Assembly (NCBI GenBank): GCA_023055355.1
Contig: JALJCS010000056.1
Location: 1 to 64,000, forward strand
Source of the DNA: Agelaius tricolor
Taxonomy: Eukaryota > Chordata > Aves > Passeriformes > Icteridae
Direction of reading: 5' to 3'
DNA: 64,000 nucleotides
Shown piece after piece: positions 10,760 through 22,700 of this stretch. The notes under the pieces were generated by a model that saw nothing but the letters and a program-made list of their open reading frames with translations, was not told the origin of the DNA and did no database searches. The translations under genes were made by a program, and so were the position numbers. Numbering within the stretch: the stretch's first letter is position 1; each line of letters starts with the position of its first letter.

Positions 10760-11443
10760 GCTAACATCTTTCCCCTGCAGGTTAATAAACCTCTTTCTTC
10801 CCATAATTTCCCAAATGCATGTATCACCCCATATACATACTTAGAATCAGTAAAAACATTCACTGTCTCATCCCGGTATAATTCACAGGCTCTCACAAGT
10901 GCACATAGTTCCACTGTCTGAGCTGACCAGGTGGGCGGTAACCTCCCCCCTTCCTTTAATTGCTTTGCATTCACAATAGAGTATCCTGTAAATAGTTTTC
11001 CTTCTATCATCCTTGAAGACCCTTCAATAAACACATTTTCTCCCTCAGGCCAGGGAGCATCCTGCAAATCCTCCCTAGATTTTGTCTGGAGATGTTACCT
11101 GAATACAGTCATGGGTTTTTTCCTGCCCCCTCTCTCCCAGGCCCTTCAAACAGGAGGCTGGGTTAAACCGCTCCCCACTTTTAAATTCTAAATCCTCCTG
11201 TTCCATTAAGCAAAATTCATACTGTAATAACCGAGCACTGGTCATCCACTGAGAGGCTCTTTCATTTATCAAAGCTTTCATCTGATGTGAAACTTTAACA
11301 ATCACATACCCTTCCCTTATCAGCTTTCGGGCCTCAGCCACCACCAGAGCTGTGGCTGCACAGTTCTGCAGACAATGGGGCCAGCCTCCAGCCACCAGCT
11401 CTAACAGCATAGTAATAAGCAACAGGCCTTTATGTTCCCCCAT
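10760..11443 (-). pseudogene. pol: RNase H N-terminal part and RT connection, right arm
   Basis: Mirror of 3541-4234 but less damaged. One frame (11443 down to about 11075) covers the connection, and another (11067-10723) covers RNase H with VFTDSKYVYG intact. The F2 LTR truncates the domain at 10759. Confidence 0.84.
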
Positions 11444-12430
11444 GCTCTAACACCAAAATTCCTTTAGCATGACCTTGTTTAACATCCACATGTAGTTCAA
11501 ATTCCTTTTCTGAGTCTGGAAGAGCTAAGACTGGGGCCTTAACCAATCTGTCTTTTAATTTTTAAAGCTTTGCTCTCCTTCTGGTGTCCATACCATGACA
11601 CCAGGACTATCTTGGGTTAAAAAGGTCATATAAAGGTCTGGCCACAACAGAAAAATCCTCAATCCATGCTCGGCAGTATCCCACCAACCCAAAGAAACTG
11701 CCGTAACTCCTTTTTTGTCTGGGGTCATGGTACTTGTAAAATCCCTTGTATTCTGTCTGGATCAATACACCGTAACCCTCCAGTCAGAATGTGTCCCAAA
11801 TATTTGACCTTTTTTTCTACCAACTGTGCCTTCTTTTAAGATACTCTAAGCCCTTTTTTTAGCAAGAAAATTAAGCAGCTTTACAGTAGCCTTCTCAACT
11901 ACCTTTTCATGTTCCCCTGATAAAAGCAAATCATCCACATACTGCAACAACTTAACTCCTGAGAGTGGAGTAAACTGTCTTAATATTTTCTGTAAAGCTT
12001 GCCCAAACAAAACAGGTGATTCTGTATATCCCTGTGGAGGAACTGTCCATGTCAATTGTTCCTTTACCATTTTTCCTCCTTCCTCCTCTTCCCACTCAAA
12101 GGCAAAACACTGTTTACTATGTTCTGTAATCGGACACCCCCAGAAAGCATCCTTCAAATCCAGTACTGAATAATACTGATGTAAAGAAGAGATCTGATTC
12201 AGGATTGTATAGGGATCCAGAACTGTGGGATGCCTTGGATTAACAATTTCATTTATTATTCTTAAGTCCTGCACCATTCTGTAGGTTCCATCTGGTTTCT
12301 TAACCGGCAGGATAGGGGTCTTATAGGGAGACATACATGGCTCCAAGAGACCTGCCTTTAGCAGGGACTCAATGACAGGCTGTAACCTCTTCTTTCCCTC
12401 CCTTGAAAGAGGGTATTGCTTTTTAGACGC
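11444..12430 (-). pseudogene. pol: Reverse transcriptase, right arm
   Basis: The longest RT frame of this element runs from 12577 (starting inside the adjacent LTR) to 11846. It includes VKKPDGTYRMVQDLR, LDLKDAFWG and YVDDLLLSG in a single frame. Below 11846 a TAA and further shifts break it. This arm shows that the left-arm frameshift near 2876 is not ancestral to both copies. Confidence 0.88.
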
Positions 12431-13069
12431 TGTAATATATGTTGTGAAATAATTCATGCTATAGAGAGAATGTATTTTATAAAGATTGTGAAATCCAAAC
12501 GAGTCTCTGACCACAAGCAGCCCAAAAGGCAGACGTCTACTTGAATTCCGAGATTCCTGGAGCCGGCAGGAGAACAATCCGCAGTTAGCTTATGAAAAGA
12601 CGTGCCCAGTGCGATGATCACCGCTATCCCGAGTCATCAGAAGACGCCTAAGAGCAACCATCGCCCTGTTGATAACATCAATCAAGATAGCCAAGTCGCC
12701 ATAAAGATACATCTGAATACGCGACTTCTCCAGACTCGATTAACACCGGCTCGACCAGGAAACAGCGATTGTCCAGCTCTGCACAGGGAAAGAATCAGCT
12801 ATGAATAGGCAGAGTTAGAAAAGAAACTGGGACTCCTCTGCCTCGGGCATAATAAACTGTATAAAACAACCCTGCAAGAAGTGGCTCTCGTGAACAGGGA
12901 AGGGTCCGATGCGATAGAGGTCAGATCCAGGGTTCACCCAGTGCCGAACCCGGGCTCGACACTGTGTCTTTGGCTGTGGTGGTTTTGAGGACCGTATTTT
13001 GGTCGCGGAAAAAGATAAAATCTTTTTGCATTTTTGATAATTTGGCTTCTCGATTGTTTATTTATAACA
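12431..13069 (+). repeat. Solo LTR, family F3, between pro and RT (right arm)
   Basis: Mirror of 1946-2585, flanked by GACGC at 12426-12430 and 13070-13074. Contains a TATAAAA-type box near 12854 and an AAAATAAA-type polyadenylation signal near 13010. Confidence 0.9.
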
Positions 13070-13518
13070 GACGCCACTTATCCTGGTTGTTTCAAAGTAA
13101 TTTGGAGAGGGTCTATGTCTAGTTTTCCATATTTCCCTGGGGCTGCCCACACTTCCAGATTTATTTCAGCATAAGCTTTCTCAGACATTTTACACAAAGA
13201 TATCACAGTGTTGGACTCTGTGTCATTTTTTACAATACTAATTTGCATTCCCACTTTAGCCATCAAATCCCTTCCCAGTAAATTACAATCACAATTAGGA
13301 ACAAACAGGAATTGATGCATTTCAAACATGTCTCCCACATCTATTTATAGGGGTTGAATAAAATGCACTCGTTCATCCTTCCCACTCACTCCTTGAGTAA
13401 CCAATGATCTTTTTGACAATTTCCCTCCCTTAGGTATAAAATTCAAGGTGGATCGAGAGGCCCCTGTGTCTACCAGAAAACACACCTCCTTCCGATCCAG
13501 ACCCACCTTAAAAGTTAT
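13070..13518 (-). pseudogene. pro: Retroviral protease, right arm
   Basis: Mirror of 1495-1945. The C-terminal piece (13338-13078) is open over 86 codons and contains NLLGRDLMAKVG. The upstream active site LVDTGAS lies near 13475, in front of the shared in-frame TAA. Confidence 0.84.
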
Positions 13519-14193
13519 TGTTATAAATGATCAATCGAAGAGCCAAATTATCAAAATGCGAAAAGATTTTATTTTTCTGCGACCAAAATACGGTCCTCAA
13601 AAACCCACAGCCCAAGAGACAGCGTCGAGCCCGGGATCGTCGAGCCCGGGATCGGCACTGGGTGAACCTAGATCTGACCTCTATCACATCAGATCTCCCT
13701 CTGTTCACGAGGGTAGCTTCCAGCAAGGCTATTTTATACAGTTTTTTATGCCTGAGGCAGAGGAGTCCCGATTTCTTTTGTTACTCTGCATATGCATGAA
13801 AGTTTCTTTCACTGTGCAGAGCTGGACAATTGCTGTTTCCTGAGCAGTGGCCGGTGTTGATCGTGTCAGAAGTCGTGTATTCAGATGTATCTTTCTGGTG
13901 ACTTCTGCTATCTCCATCGATGGTATCAGATGGGCGAAGATCGAAGATCGTTGATCGTTCTTGGGCATCTTTTGATTACTCTAGAGAGCAGCGATCATCA
14001 CGATCATCACGCTGGCCATGTCTATTCATAGGTAAACTGGGGGTATTGTTCTCCTGCCGCCTTCAGGAATTTTGACATTCTGAAGTAGACATCTGCCTCT
14101 GGGCTGCTTGTGGTCAGAGACTCGTTTGGATTTTACAATCGTATAAAATACATTCTCTCTTAAAGCATTAATTATTTCATAACATATATTACA
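13519..14193 (-). repeat. Solo LTR, family F3, at the gag-pro junction (right arm)
   Basis: Mirror of 822-1494, with 4-bp TTAT flanks at 13515-13518 and 14194-14197. Confidence 0.88.
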
Positions 14194-14981
14194 TTATCAA
14201 GGGCTCCAGAGTGGTGGGTCCTTGATATAACAGGAGCCCATGACACCCCTAATAATCCATTTCCATTATCTTTTGGACTTCCTCCTCCTGAAGGTCCAGC
14301 TGTCTCTGAGGACACTCCCTTTTCCAATGCCCTTCTACCCGGCAGATGGCGCACTGGTTTCTCCCTAACTGCTGTTTGGGTTGGCTTTCCCTGGCCAAGG
14401 AGGGAATGCCTCTGCCACTTAGTTGTTGCCGACCCCGTCCCCTCTGTCCCGGGGGACCCATTAGACCCTGTGGTTTATTTCTCCAGGGCTGCAAATATTC
14501 TGCCATCATCTTTGCCTTAGCTTTAACCTTTTCCTCATCTCTTCTTACATATATCTGCTATGTTTTTCTAACCAATTCCTCTAGAGGCTTATTTTGCCAC
14601 TCTTCATCTTTCTGTACTCCTTTCCTTATATCAGGCGAAGCCTTAGTAACAAATTGTACGTTCAGCAATGTATTAAAGGCTGGTCCCTCAGGATCCATCC
14701 CCCCATGCTTTCGCAGGGCATCCCTAATCCTTTCCAACCAATGAGAAGGGCTTTCATGTTTCTCCTGTTTTAATGACATAGCCTTAGCTATGTTGTTAGT
14801 TCTGGGAGCAGCTGATTTAATTGCCCTAATCAAATAGGCACAGTAAACGTGGAGGCGAGCAAGACTAGCCTGGTTATTTGGGTCCCACTGGGGGTCAGCC
14901 TGTGGGATGGCATCATCCACTGTAGGTATATTAGGTCCAGCACCCCCTGCTGCTTGTGAATGTTTGTCCACAACCTTCAGG
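14194..14981 (-). pseudogene. gag: gag C-terminal part (capsid to nucleocapsid), right arm
   Basis: Mirror of 39-766. Capsid sequence is open from 14981 to 14558 and is joined in frame at its 5' side to antisense F1 LTR sequence, giving one 287-codon frame from 15421. The nucleocapsid (14509-14249) has the zinc knuckle CAICRVEGHWKREC, with Ile where the left arm has Val. Non-functional: the N-terminal half is separated by the LTR. Confidence 0.85.
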
Positions 14982-16224
14982 GGGTTAAAAGCAGAGCACT
15001 CCCAGGGGGAAGCTCTCTTGGGTTCCAGTGGGGAAAGAGTTCGGACCTCTCCCAGCCCAGCTGCTGCTGCTGGGCGGGGGAGGGGAAGCCATGTGGCCGG
15101 GTGAGGTAGGCCGGGGCCTTGGACAGAGATGGGAGGTGAAGAGGCCCTTGAGGACGGAAGAGTGGAGAAGCGCCAAGAGGCATCGGGCAGCCCCCCCCGC
15201 CCCCCCCCCCCAGGAGAGAGAGAGAGAGAGAGCGCCTGTGCCTGTGACTGTGCTACCTTGAAACTTGATAACATGTGCCGGCAGCACGGCTGAGAAGGAT
15301 GGGGATGGGGGTGGGGCGGGGGGTTGTGCATCGAGAAGGTGTCCGGCCACTGTGGGAGTTCTGGGCGGGCGGAACCCAAGATTTTAACCCTTTTTTGGAC
15401 AATGAAAACTTTGCAGAACATTAGCCTTCCTAGAAGAGAGCTAGAGATGAAATGGAGGAGGAAATGGGCAAGTGTGATGAAAATCCGTGCAAGTGAAAGA
15501 TGTCAGAAGAGTGGAGAAGAATCTTAGGTGGGAAGAGATGATGGAGTGGCCTTAGCTGGACTTTTCTTGTATAGCCATGGACAGAACCATGTTTCCTGTG
15601 ACACAGAGACTGCATCCAGGGGGAGGCAATGGCTCAGAGCCAAGAGGGTTCAGTGTTGAGACCCCTCGGCCTCAGGGGGTGAAATTTGGGGGGGACAGGT
15701 GTCCCAAAGGTGAGAGACTGTGCTCTTTTTGGAACGGGACAAAGCATCCTGAAAAGGAAAACCCTAGAGGCAGCTCTGTTCCATGTGCAGTGGTGAGAGC
15801 ACTGGACATGGAAGGAAAAGGTCACAATGGCCAATGTTCTCCGGGCGGTGCCACGTGTGACATGGAAACACAAGAGGTTTCAACTGTGTTTCCTGGGCAA
15901 GCCTATGGCACAAGAAGGACTCCTCTCCTCTTGATGAACTGAGAATTGATTATCTAAAGGGTGGTGATGGACCGAGAGTTGGTGATCTGAGGGATGGATG
16001 TATTGGAAATTTGGTAGGGGGAAGAGGAAATGTTTTTGGAAGGTTTTCGTTTTTCCTGTGTGTTTCTTGTTACATATAGTTGTAGCTTAGTTAATAAAGT
16101 TTTCTTTTCTTTATTTCTAAGTGGGGGCCTGCTTTGCTTATTCCTGGTCACATCTCACAGCAGACACCAGGGAGAATGTATTTTCATGGGGGCACTGGCA
16201 TTGCGCCATTGTCAAACCATGACA
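14980..16224 (+). repeat. 5'-truncated F1 LTR inserted in gag
   Basis: Matches the F1 LTR at 4804-6148 from its GGGGTTAAAAGCAGAG position onward and ends TGTCAAACCATGACA at 16224. About the first 120 bp are missing, and the broken end joins gag at a short G-run microhomology near 14980. The 3' junction with gag at 16224/16225 is clean. AATAAA is near 16096. Confidence 0.87.
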
Positions 16225-17060
16225 ATGTTCATCCTCCCACAGCTGCCAAGCTTTCTGCAAAATCATTTGTTTCTCTGATGGCCCAAACAAAATCCCCAAA
16301 AGAAAATCCCAAGTCTTCCATGTATAATCTGCATTTCCCAAATATTCCTCTATCTTTTCCCCCACCCTTATGGGATCATTCAAATATGGGGGTAATTCTT
16401 TTTTCAACCCTCTTATATCCTGGGTAGTAAGTGGTACAATTACAAACCCAAACCCTCCCCCTTGACCCCCCAAAGGAACTTGGCAGAGTGGCATCTGGTG
16501 TACTGTCTCTTGGGGCCGGGGGGCTTCTGATGTCTTAAATTGAGTTCCTCTTCTAATTCTAGGAGGAGAAACTATATGCTGCTCCCCTCCCCCCCACACC
16601 ATCATTATTCTCAGGTGGGGCTGTAGGAACAGCATTTCCCTGATCCCCTTGCTCTGGGAGTTGAGGATACAGGGGACCTACAGCTGGCTCTGGGTCAGCT
16701 GGCAACACTGCGGGACAAGACAGGGGAAGGTGCTGAAAAATATCCCAATCCTCACTGTTTTCCTCTTCCTCCCCTTTTTCCTCTTCTCCCATTTTTCTTA
16801 ACACAGATTTCTCCTGTTGTTTGTCTAATCCATATAAATCCACATAAATCCACATTCCCTTTTAATCCATCCTTTCCAATTCTCCTCTAAATACCTCCAC
16901 AAAATTTGACACAAATGAATTCTATCTGTTCCATAAGGTGGCCATATCAGCCCCTTTGGCAACTCATACTCTGGCCACACAAAATAACAATATTTTACCA
17001 TGATCTCCATAGTGTTAGGAAAATTAATCCACAAACACCAGAGGTTTATGTCCAAAAATG
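16225..17060 (-). pseudogene. gag: gag N-terminal part (matrix, proline/acidic linker, capsid N-terminus)
   Basis: The minus-strand frame around 17055-16825 is matrix-like (WPEYELPKG). The frame 16855-16559 is an acidic then proline-rich linker, and 16635-16225 holds the capsid N-terminus (VPLTTQDIRGLKKELP, ILFGPSEKQ), in the style of gammaretroviral capsids. The three frames overlap, so at least two shifts are present. The F1 LTR interrupts it after the WEDEH codons, and gag continues at 14981. Confidence 0.78.
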
Positions 17061-17765
17061 AGACAGAGGAGTCCTTTGACTTTATTCAAATAAAGGGAGA
17101 GGCCATGGGGCATTCCCCTGGGATCTCAAACTTTTCGAGGACGCAGCCTCCGTTTTATCCTAATTTCCCAGCCGCATTTCCCTTCTCTCTTTCCCCATTG
17201 GCTGAGGTACTTGAAAGGTACAGACTTCCCGGAACGCTTGATACCGAAGATTTCCCTCTAATGTATAACTCTCCCTTTTAATTTTTAATTCTTATGGAAT
17301 TTAGGAGTTTTCCCCATTGTTTCTTTCATCTTTCAATGTCTAATTTCGTTTATCAGCAAACCTAAAGTTTGTTTGTAAAGGTAAATATCTTTTTCCATTC
17401 ATCAATCAGTGGAATCCTTCCCATTGTTTCTTTTATCTCCCAGTGCTAGTTTTATGAACCAGCAGACCCACAGCTTGTTTGTAAAGACAAATCTGCTATT
17501 CCTCTCATTTGTTTGACTTCTTCACACTCCAGCATGACATCCTGGGTGTCAGGCCAATATATTTTAATTCTTCTTGTGTCTCCATCCTTCTGTTTCACAT
17601 TCTCTGATAAGCTTTTAGTATGTGCTCCTTATTTTTAACGTGGTATTCTCTAATTGTCCACAGGTGCTCTGGTTTGTGTCATGGTTATCTTATCACTTGG
17701 ACAGGTTGGTCAGTGGATGGCCTTACACTGTTTTTAGTTACACAAAAGCCTTTTTCACATCTTAT
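17061..17765 (-). other. Leader between 5' LTR and gag
   Basis: About 700 bp with no reading frame of note. I could not recognise a primer binding site directly after the LTR. Confidence 0.5.
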
Positions 17766-18611
17766 TGTGAAAAACAAGTTCACTCTCCTGTGAAATTTTG
17801 AAGAGTTTAATAAAGGACAATAGGACACACGACCAGAGAGCAAAGGTTATTACAGCTGGGTGCATCTTGGCACTGAGCCAAGACCACCCTGTTACCTTCA
17901 AGGATACCCCTTAAATACTTTTTCCATTACATCAGCCTGTTGCACATTCATAGAACCTTATGCATATCCATAAACTGTTTTACATTTTCCAGGAACTATT
18001 TTACATGGCCCCTGCTTGTGATACACCTTTTTAGAGCATGCGTGTTTCTTGGCTGTGGTTTTGGCTCCTTCTCCTTATCACTTCCAGTCTTTGGGCCTTG
18101 GTCCATGCTTTCTTCAGACGGTGAGTGCTGATAGTTGGCATATCTGTAGCAGGTGTCCTCATCTTATGTTCATTGGATGTTATCCCATCCAAGCAGGCAT
18201 TTTAACACAAGCATAGCTATTTCACTACTATGTCTAAGCTTATTTAACAGTAGAAATACAAACTATATCTTTATAACAAAGTTACTTTAACATCATACAT
18301 ATAAAATCCATTTTAATATTTGCAAAAAGCCAATATTATAATATGTATCTATAACATTGTTTTGTTAAGGCCTATAACACAGTACATTCATCACACTATT
18401 ATTTCCATAAGTGATAAATAGATATTATATTCATTACACTACTATTTCTATGAGCAATACAGTGTATACTTAAGCTGATAGATTATATTATACTAACATG
18501 CAGCTAAAAGGAGTTATAATTGATACTATTTCTAAATAGTTATAATCACTAACAACATGCATAAGCTAATACGTAAATGCGAAAGCCAATATTATCTGGT
18601 CATTTTTCACA
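17766..18611 (-). repeat. 5' LTR of the class I provirus (family F2)
   Basis: Minus-strand ends are TGTGAAAAATGACC (18611) and TTTTTCACA (17766). An ATTAAA signal lies near 17805 on the minus strand. It shares blocks with the F2 LTR nested in RNase H. On its outer side the sequence changes at once to ERVL gag (18612). The matching 3' target duplication would lie outside the window, so it cannot be checked here. Confidence 0.72.
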
Positions 18612-19017
18612 ACTAGAAAGGACCCTCACCATCTACTCGGATGCCTCAGGGGAACCTCTGGGACCCGGAACCCCTCTCCACCTCCGAGGGAGCCTCTCCT
18701 GGCTGTGTTCGGGAGCCACGCTGCTGCTGTCCAGCCCCACTGCTTCTCTGCCACTGCTCTGGGTTCTTCAGTACACTGCAGTTAAACCAGTTAAACCACA
18801 ATGGCAGCCTAAGCCAATAGCAGTCACCCCTCAGCCAAGACCAAATCCATTCACCCAGTGAATGACAGTGGGGAGGCAGGACCCTCACAGCCAGCAGAGG
18901 AATCAGAACCAGAAATAAACACCACCAAATCTTTATCCTTAGAAAGTCTCCGCAATCTGAGGAAAGACCTTACTAAACAAACAGATGAGTCTATATTGAG
19001 TTAGTTGATCTGAGTCT
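18612..19017 (+). pseudogene. gag: ERVL gag fragment (provirus A)
   Basis: Contains a SLESLRNLRKDLTKQTDES-like stretch (near 18940-19000) that matches the corresponding part of copy B (SLKDLHGLRKDY, 62780-62820). Stops are frequent. It is bounded on the left by the class I 5' LTR and on the right by an LTR cluster. Confidence 0.65.
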
Positions 19018-21000
19018 GGGACTGTCTCAGTTTAGAGACAAGTTTAGGAGAACACGCTTTGTGTTAAGAATGGGACCAGACTCCCGGTACTAAAAGTGGT
19101 TTCAGCATTTATTATAATAAAAAGAAAAGGCCTAAAGCAAGGGGGCCCACAGGCCGAGCAGGAGTGTTCCTGTCAAGGATGCTGAAGCGCCGGCGCTGAG
19201 TCTTCTTCAGCAGCAATGTCCCCAATGTTCCAGGTGAAGCAGCACAGCTTCCCTGGGTCAGATGCCCCTTTTTATCCTGTTTTTTGTCCCTTTGGATTGG
19301 TTTCTTTTGGGATCCTTCATTTGCATGAAGGTTTCAGGGGCTTGATTGGCCCATTACAGTTCTGTCCAGGTTGGCTTGTTTTGCTTGGGGAGTGGTGCAC
19401 TTTACTAAGGTGTAATACAGTACATTGAGCACCGTATTTCTTATCACTACCCATTTAACCCCTTTTACAATATGACAACCAAACTAGTGAAATAGAGATT
19501 TTTGGAGTTCACTTAAGTTAGCAATATGAATTAAGCATTTAAAGTTTAGCCTGTAGAACTATGTATTGAATTTTAAGCTTTTTACTCAAGAAACCTCTGC
19601 CATGGTACAAAGGGCATAGGAAAATGCAAATTTCTGAAGCTTCTTGCATAAAGAACAATACCAGAGGAGACCAAGGGATGCGAAAAACTCAGATAAAGGG
19701 ACTCCTCCATCTCCAAGCTGATCAAGGCTGACAAACGTACTCCGATAAGCACCAAGAGACCAAAAGCGCACGTGCGAAGGAGAAAAGTTCAAAGTTCAGT
19801 CATGAGGAAGACCACAATCTTCAGCCTCAGAGACCACCGAGAGACCCTCATGCGACCACCACAGCAAACAACGCATGCCCAGAAGGTCATAGATCTAATT
19901 ACCATGTGAGGTGAGGACAGGCAGGGCCAGAGGTTGAATATGCATGGAAAGGTTGTGCAATGTATTGCATATGGAATACCTTTGTGAATAAAGATATGGG
20001 TCAGACTGAGGCTTGGGGCACAAGTTTTCATGAGAGCTATCTCGCTTGTGCTGGGTGCTGGCATACATACCCACGTCATAACTATATCTAGTTGTGGAGT
20101 CTATTTATTCCGCGTATTGCTTCACTAACAGTACATGCTTAACAATTATCAACTATTTTACAACAGTTTCTAACCTATTTTTAACACTCTGGAATGAGTG
20201 TTTCCTCTAAAAGAGGGTTCCAACAATCCCTTTCTGCCAATGAGAGATTAACACTAGTGGATGAAAGTGAAAAAAAAAAAACCCAACTGTTTATTGACAA
20301 AGAGGGCCAACATGGCACAGGAAAAAATGGTGAATAAATGCCAGATATTGAACTGTCAGGCCTTGGCCCCACCCACACACACACCCACACTGAAACAAGA
20401 AACCCCCAAAATTCCAGGGAAAGAGAAAAAAAAAACCCAACAGCCACACCGTGGTGGTGAGGAGAAAAAAAAAATGGTGCCAGCTTTTGTCTCAGGGAAA
20501 GAAAAAAAGGAGTTCACACAGAAGCTGGGGCAAAAACAGATGGGAACCTGGTGAATCTCTGATGTTGGTCTCCTCTTCACAGCAGATGAAGCTGGTCGAT
20601 TTGGGTGTCTTTCTCTTGTTGGCTTGGCTGTTCCAAGGTCTTGGGCTGGGATAGGGCAGCACCTTGGCTCCCTGCCCGTCCACAGCTGATGCCTCTCCTG
20701 CCGACTCTCTGATCTCGGACCAAACCCAAACTGAACAGTTCAGGAAAAAAGACTGCTGAAGGATTGCTGTCACAGTCTCCAAGGCCAGGGAAAGGGAAAA
20801 AAAAATCTTGCCAAAGCTAACAAAACCCAAGCTAGCCAGACAGCAAAGTAACGCTGTCCACACTGCACCACTGACGCCTGAGAGTGAGGCTTTGAAAATC
20901 CCCGTGCAACAGCCCAAAGGTTCCCCCCTCCCCTGGACCTACCTTAAAGCTACAGCAACCATTTCTGGCCATAGAGCAGATGATCAGAGAATAGGGTATC
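19018..21000. repeat. Cluster of LTRs interrupting ERVL gag
   Basis: At least three LTR-like blocks can be separated. A minus-strand LTR spans about 19020-19550, with reverse-complement AATAAA near 19120. A plus-strand LTR starts TGTAGAACTATG at 19552, with AATAAA near 19985, and probably ends near 20128. A minus-strand LTR spans about 20200-20982, with reverse-complement AATAAA near 20275. I found no clear target duplications, so the internal boundaries are approximate. Confidence 0.55.
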
Positions 21001-21614
21001 ATCATAAAATCACCCCAAGACAGGGATGTTGCATGTGATGGTACAGTTTTTGATGGTACTTAAGTGAGGCACTTGGGATCTTTGTCGCATTATTTGACTA
21101 TTGACCAGGGGATTGCAAGGAGGCCCAAACCTCTCAGCTTCTGGATGCGACTCTTAGCAAGTGAGAAGGAGAGACACCTTCGCCAAGATGATCTCCAGAT
21201 GCAGCAAGGCCCTTGGAAGACCATGGAGCAAAGAACCCAACACTTGCATGAATTTGCTGTAATAGAGATCCTTTTCTCAAATAATAACCAAACCACTAAG
21301 ACTCCAGACCTGGTAAAATGTACAACTCTGATGTGGCTCAAACTAGCATGACTCAGGACACGAGTATACTCCCACTTCCTGGAGATGCTGCAAAGGAATG
21401 AGGGAAATGAGACAGTGGGCACTATGACAAGAAGGCTCTGGACATACAAAGATACTGCCCACATCCTGACATGAGCCTGTCTTCACTGTGAAAACAGACT
21501 TGACAGAGTGGATGCGGAAATTGGAAGAGACAATTGAAGAAAGCACTCAGAAACTCAGGAAATAGATTCAAGAGGACCTTCTCCAAGTTTTGCCAGTACA
21601 GACCAGAGGCCCTG
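21001..21614 (+). pseudogene. gag: ERVL gag fragment, middle part (provirus A)
   Basis: Collinear with copy B at 62860-63440, for example the block around KTMEQRTQHLHEFAVIEILF. Contains stops and shifts. Interrupted at 21614 by a Z-family LTR and resumed at 22701. Confidence 0.7.
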
Positions 21615-22700
21615 TGTCATGGTTTGACACTGGCCCAACGCCAGGCACTCAGGAGAGCCACTCACTCACCCACCCCCCCACAACAGCTGGGCAGAAGAGA
21701 GGGAAAAAAAAAAATGAAAGCTTAATGAGTGAAATAAGGAATAGAAGAAAACACTTCCAGGTCAAAAAAAGCTCACCTTAAGGTTGAAAAGTGAAATTTA
21801 TTACTAACAGAATCAGAGGAGGATAATGAGAAGTAAAATAAGCCCTTAAAACACTATTTCTCCCCTAGCCCCTCCCCCCTTCGCACTGACAGCGCAGGAA
21901 GACAGGGCCTAGGGGTTTTGGTGAGTTTATCACTGAAATTTTCTTCCACTGCTCTGGGAGAGGAGTCTTTCCTCTGTGAGACTGTGGGGTCTCTCCCACA
22001 GGAGACAGTTCTCCATGAACTTCTCTGGCATAGGTCCACTCTCACAAGCAGCGGTCCTCCCAAACCACACCTGCTGCAACGTGAGCCCCTCCCACAGGCA
22101 GACAGTCTTCCCAAAACTGCTGCGACATGGGTCTCTCTTTCCATGGGCTGCAGTCCTCCAAGGACAGGCTGCTGCAGCCTGGAGGCAGGGGCCCCCTCTC
22201 TCCATGGGGTCTCCCACTGGATCACAGCCTCCTCCAGGCATCCACCCACTCTGGCATGGGCACCTCCCCCATGGGCTGCAGGTGGATCTCTGCATCCCCA
22301 GTGGACCCATGGGCTGAAGGGGGACAACCTGCTTCACCATGGACATCACCATGGCCTGCAGCAGAATCTGGGCTCTGGCACCTGGACCACCTCCTCCCCC
22401 TCCTTCTCCACTGACCTTGGTGTTGCCATGTTGTTTTCCCTCACATGTTCTCACCTCCTCCTCTTCTCTGACTAGAAGCAAAACCTGTGTGATTTTGTTT
22501 TGATTTTCTTCCTAAATATGTCATCACAGAGGCGTTACCAACCTCTCTCATTGGCCCAGTTTTGGCCAGCAGCATGTCCATCTTCAGGGCCATCAAGGAT
22601 TGGCTCTGCAGGACATGGTGGAAGCTTCCAGCAGCTTACCACAGGACCCATCTTTGTGGCCCCTCTGCTACCAAAAACCAGGCCATGCAAAACCAGTACA
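21615..22700 (-). repeat. Solo LTR, family Z, in ERVL gag
   Basis: The plus-strand ends are TGTCATGGTTTGACAC and AACCAGTACA. A perfect 5-bp target duplication, CCCTG, flanks it at 21610-21614 and 22701-22705. On the minus strand an AATAAA lies near 21800. The overlapping frames of 113-185 codons inside are repeated in the Z copy at 44198 and are low-complexity LTR sequence, not genes. Confidence 0.93.

Larger units (their letters stand above)
8039..15015 (-). repeat. Right arm of the ~7 kb palindrome
   Basis: Reverse complement of 1-6970, including the target duplications of every nested LTR (GTGTA around F1 at 8856-8860 and 10196-10200, GACGC around F3 at 12426-12430 and 13070-13074). All nested insertions therefore predate the inverted duplication. 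Frames are longer here than in the left arm (RT, RNase H, gag). Confidence 0.95.
6971..18611 (-). mobile_element. Class I (gammaretrovirus-like) provirus, 5' LTR to start of env
   Basis: Order on the minus strand: F2-type 5' LTR (17766-18611), leader, gag (17060 to 14194), pro (13518-13070), RT, RNase H and integrase (12430 to about 7300), then env (7197-6971). The class I call rests on the single zinc knuckle, LVDTGAS, YVDD and an integrase C-terminus in the gammaretroviral style. Five LTR insertions interrupt it: F1 in gag, F3 twice around pro, F2 in RNase H and F1 inside that F2. The 3' end was lost at the palindrome breakpoint. It was inserted into an ERVL provirus, whose gag resumes at 18612. 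Confidence 0.88.

Noticed and set aside
17940..18131. Small plus-strand frame of 63 codons inside the class I 5' LTR
   Set aside because: No domain, antisense to the LTR, and not conserved in the other F2 copies.
21854..22481. Frames of 113-185 codons on both strands in the Z LTR (also 44421-45048)
   Set aside because: Mutually overlapping, GC-rich, present in each Z copy and lying wholly inside an LTR with target duplications. LTR sequence, not a gene.
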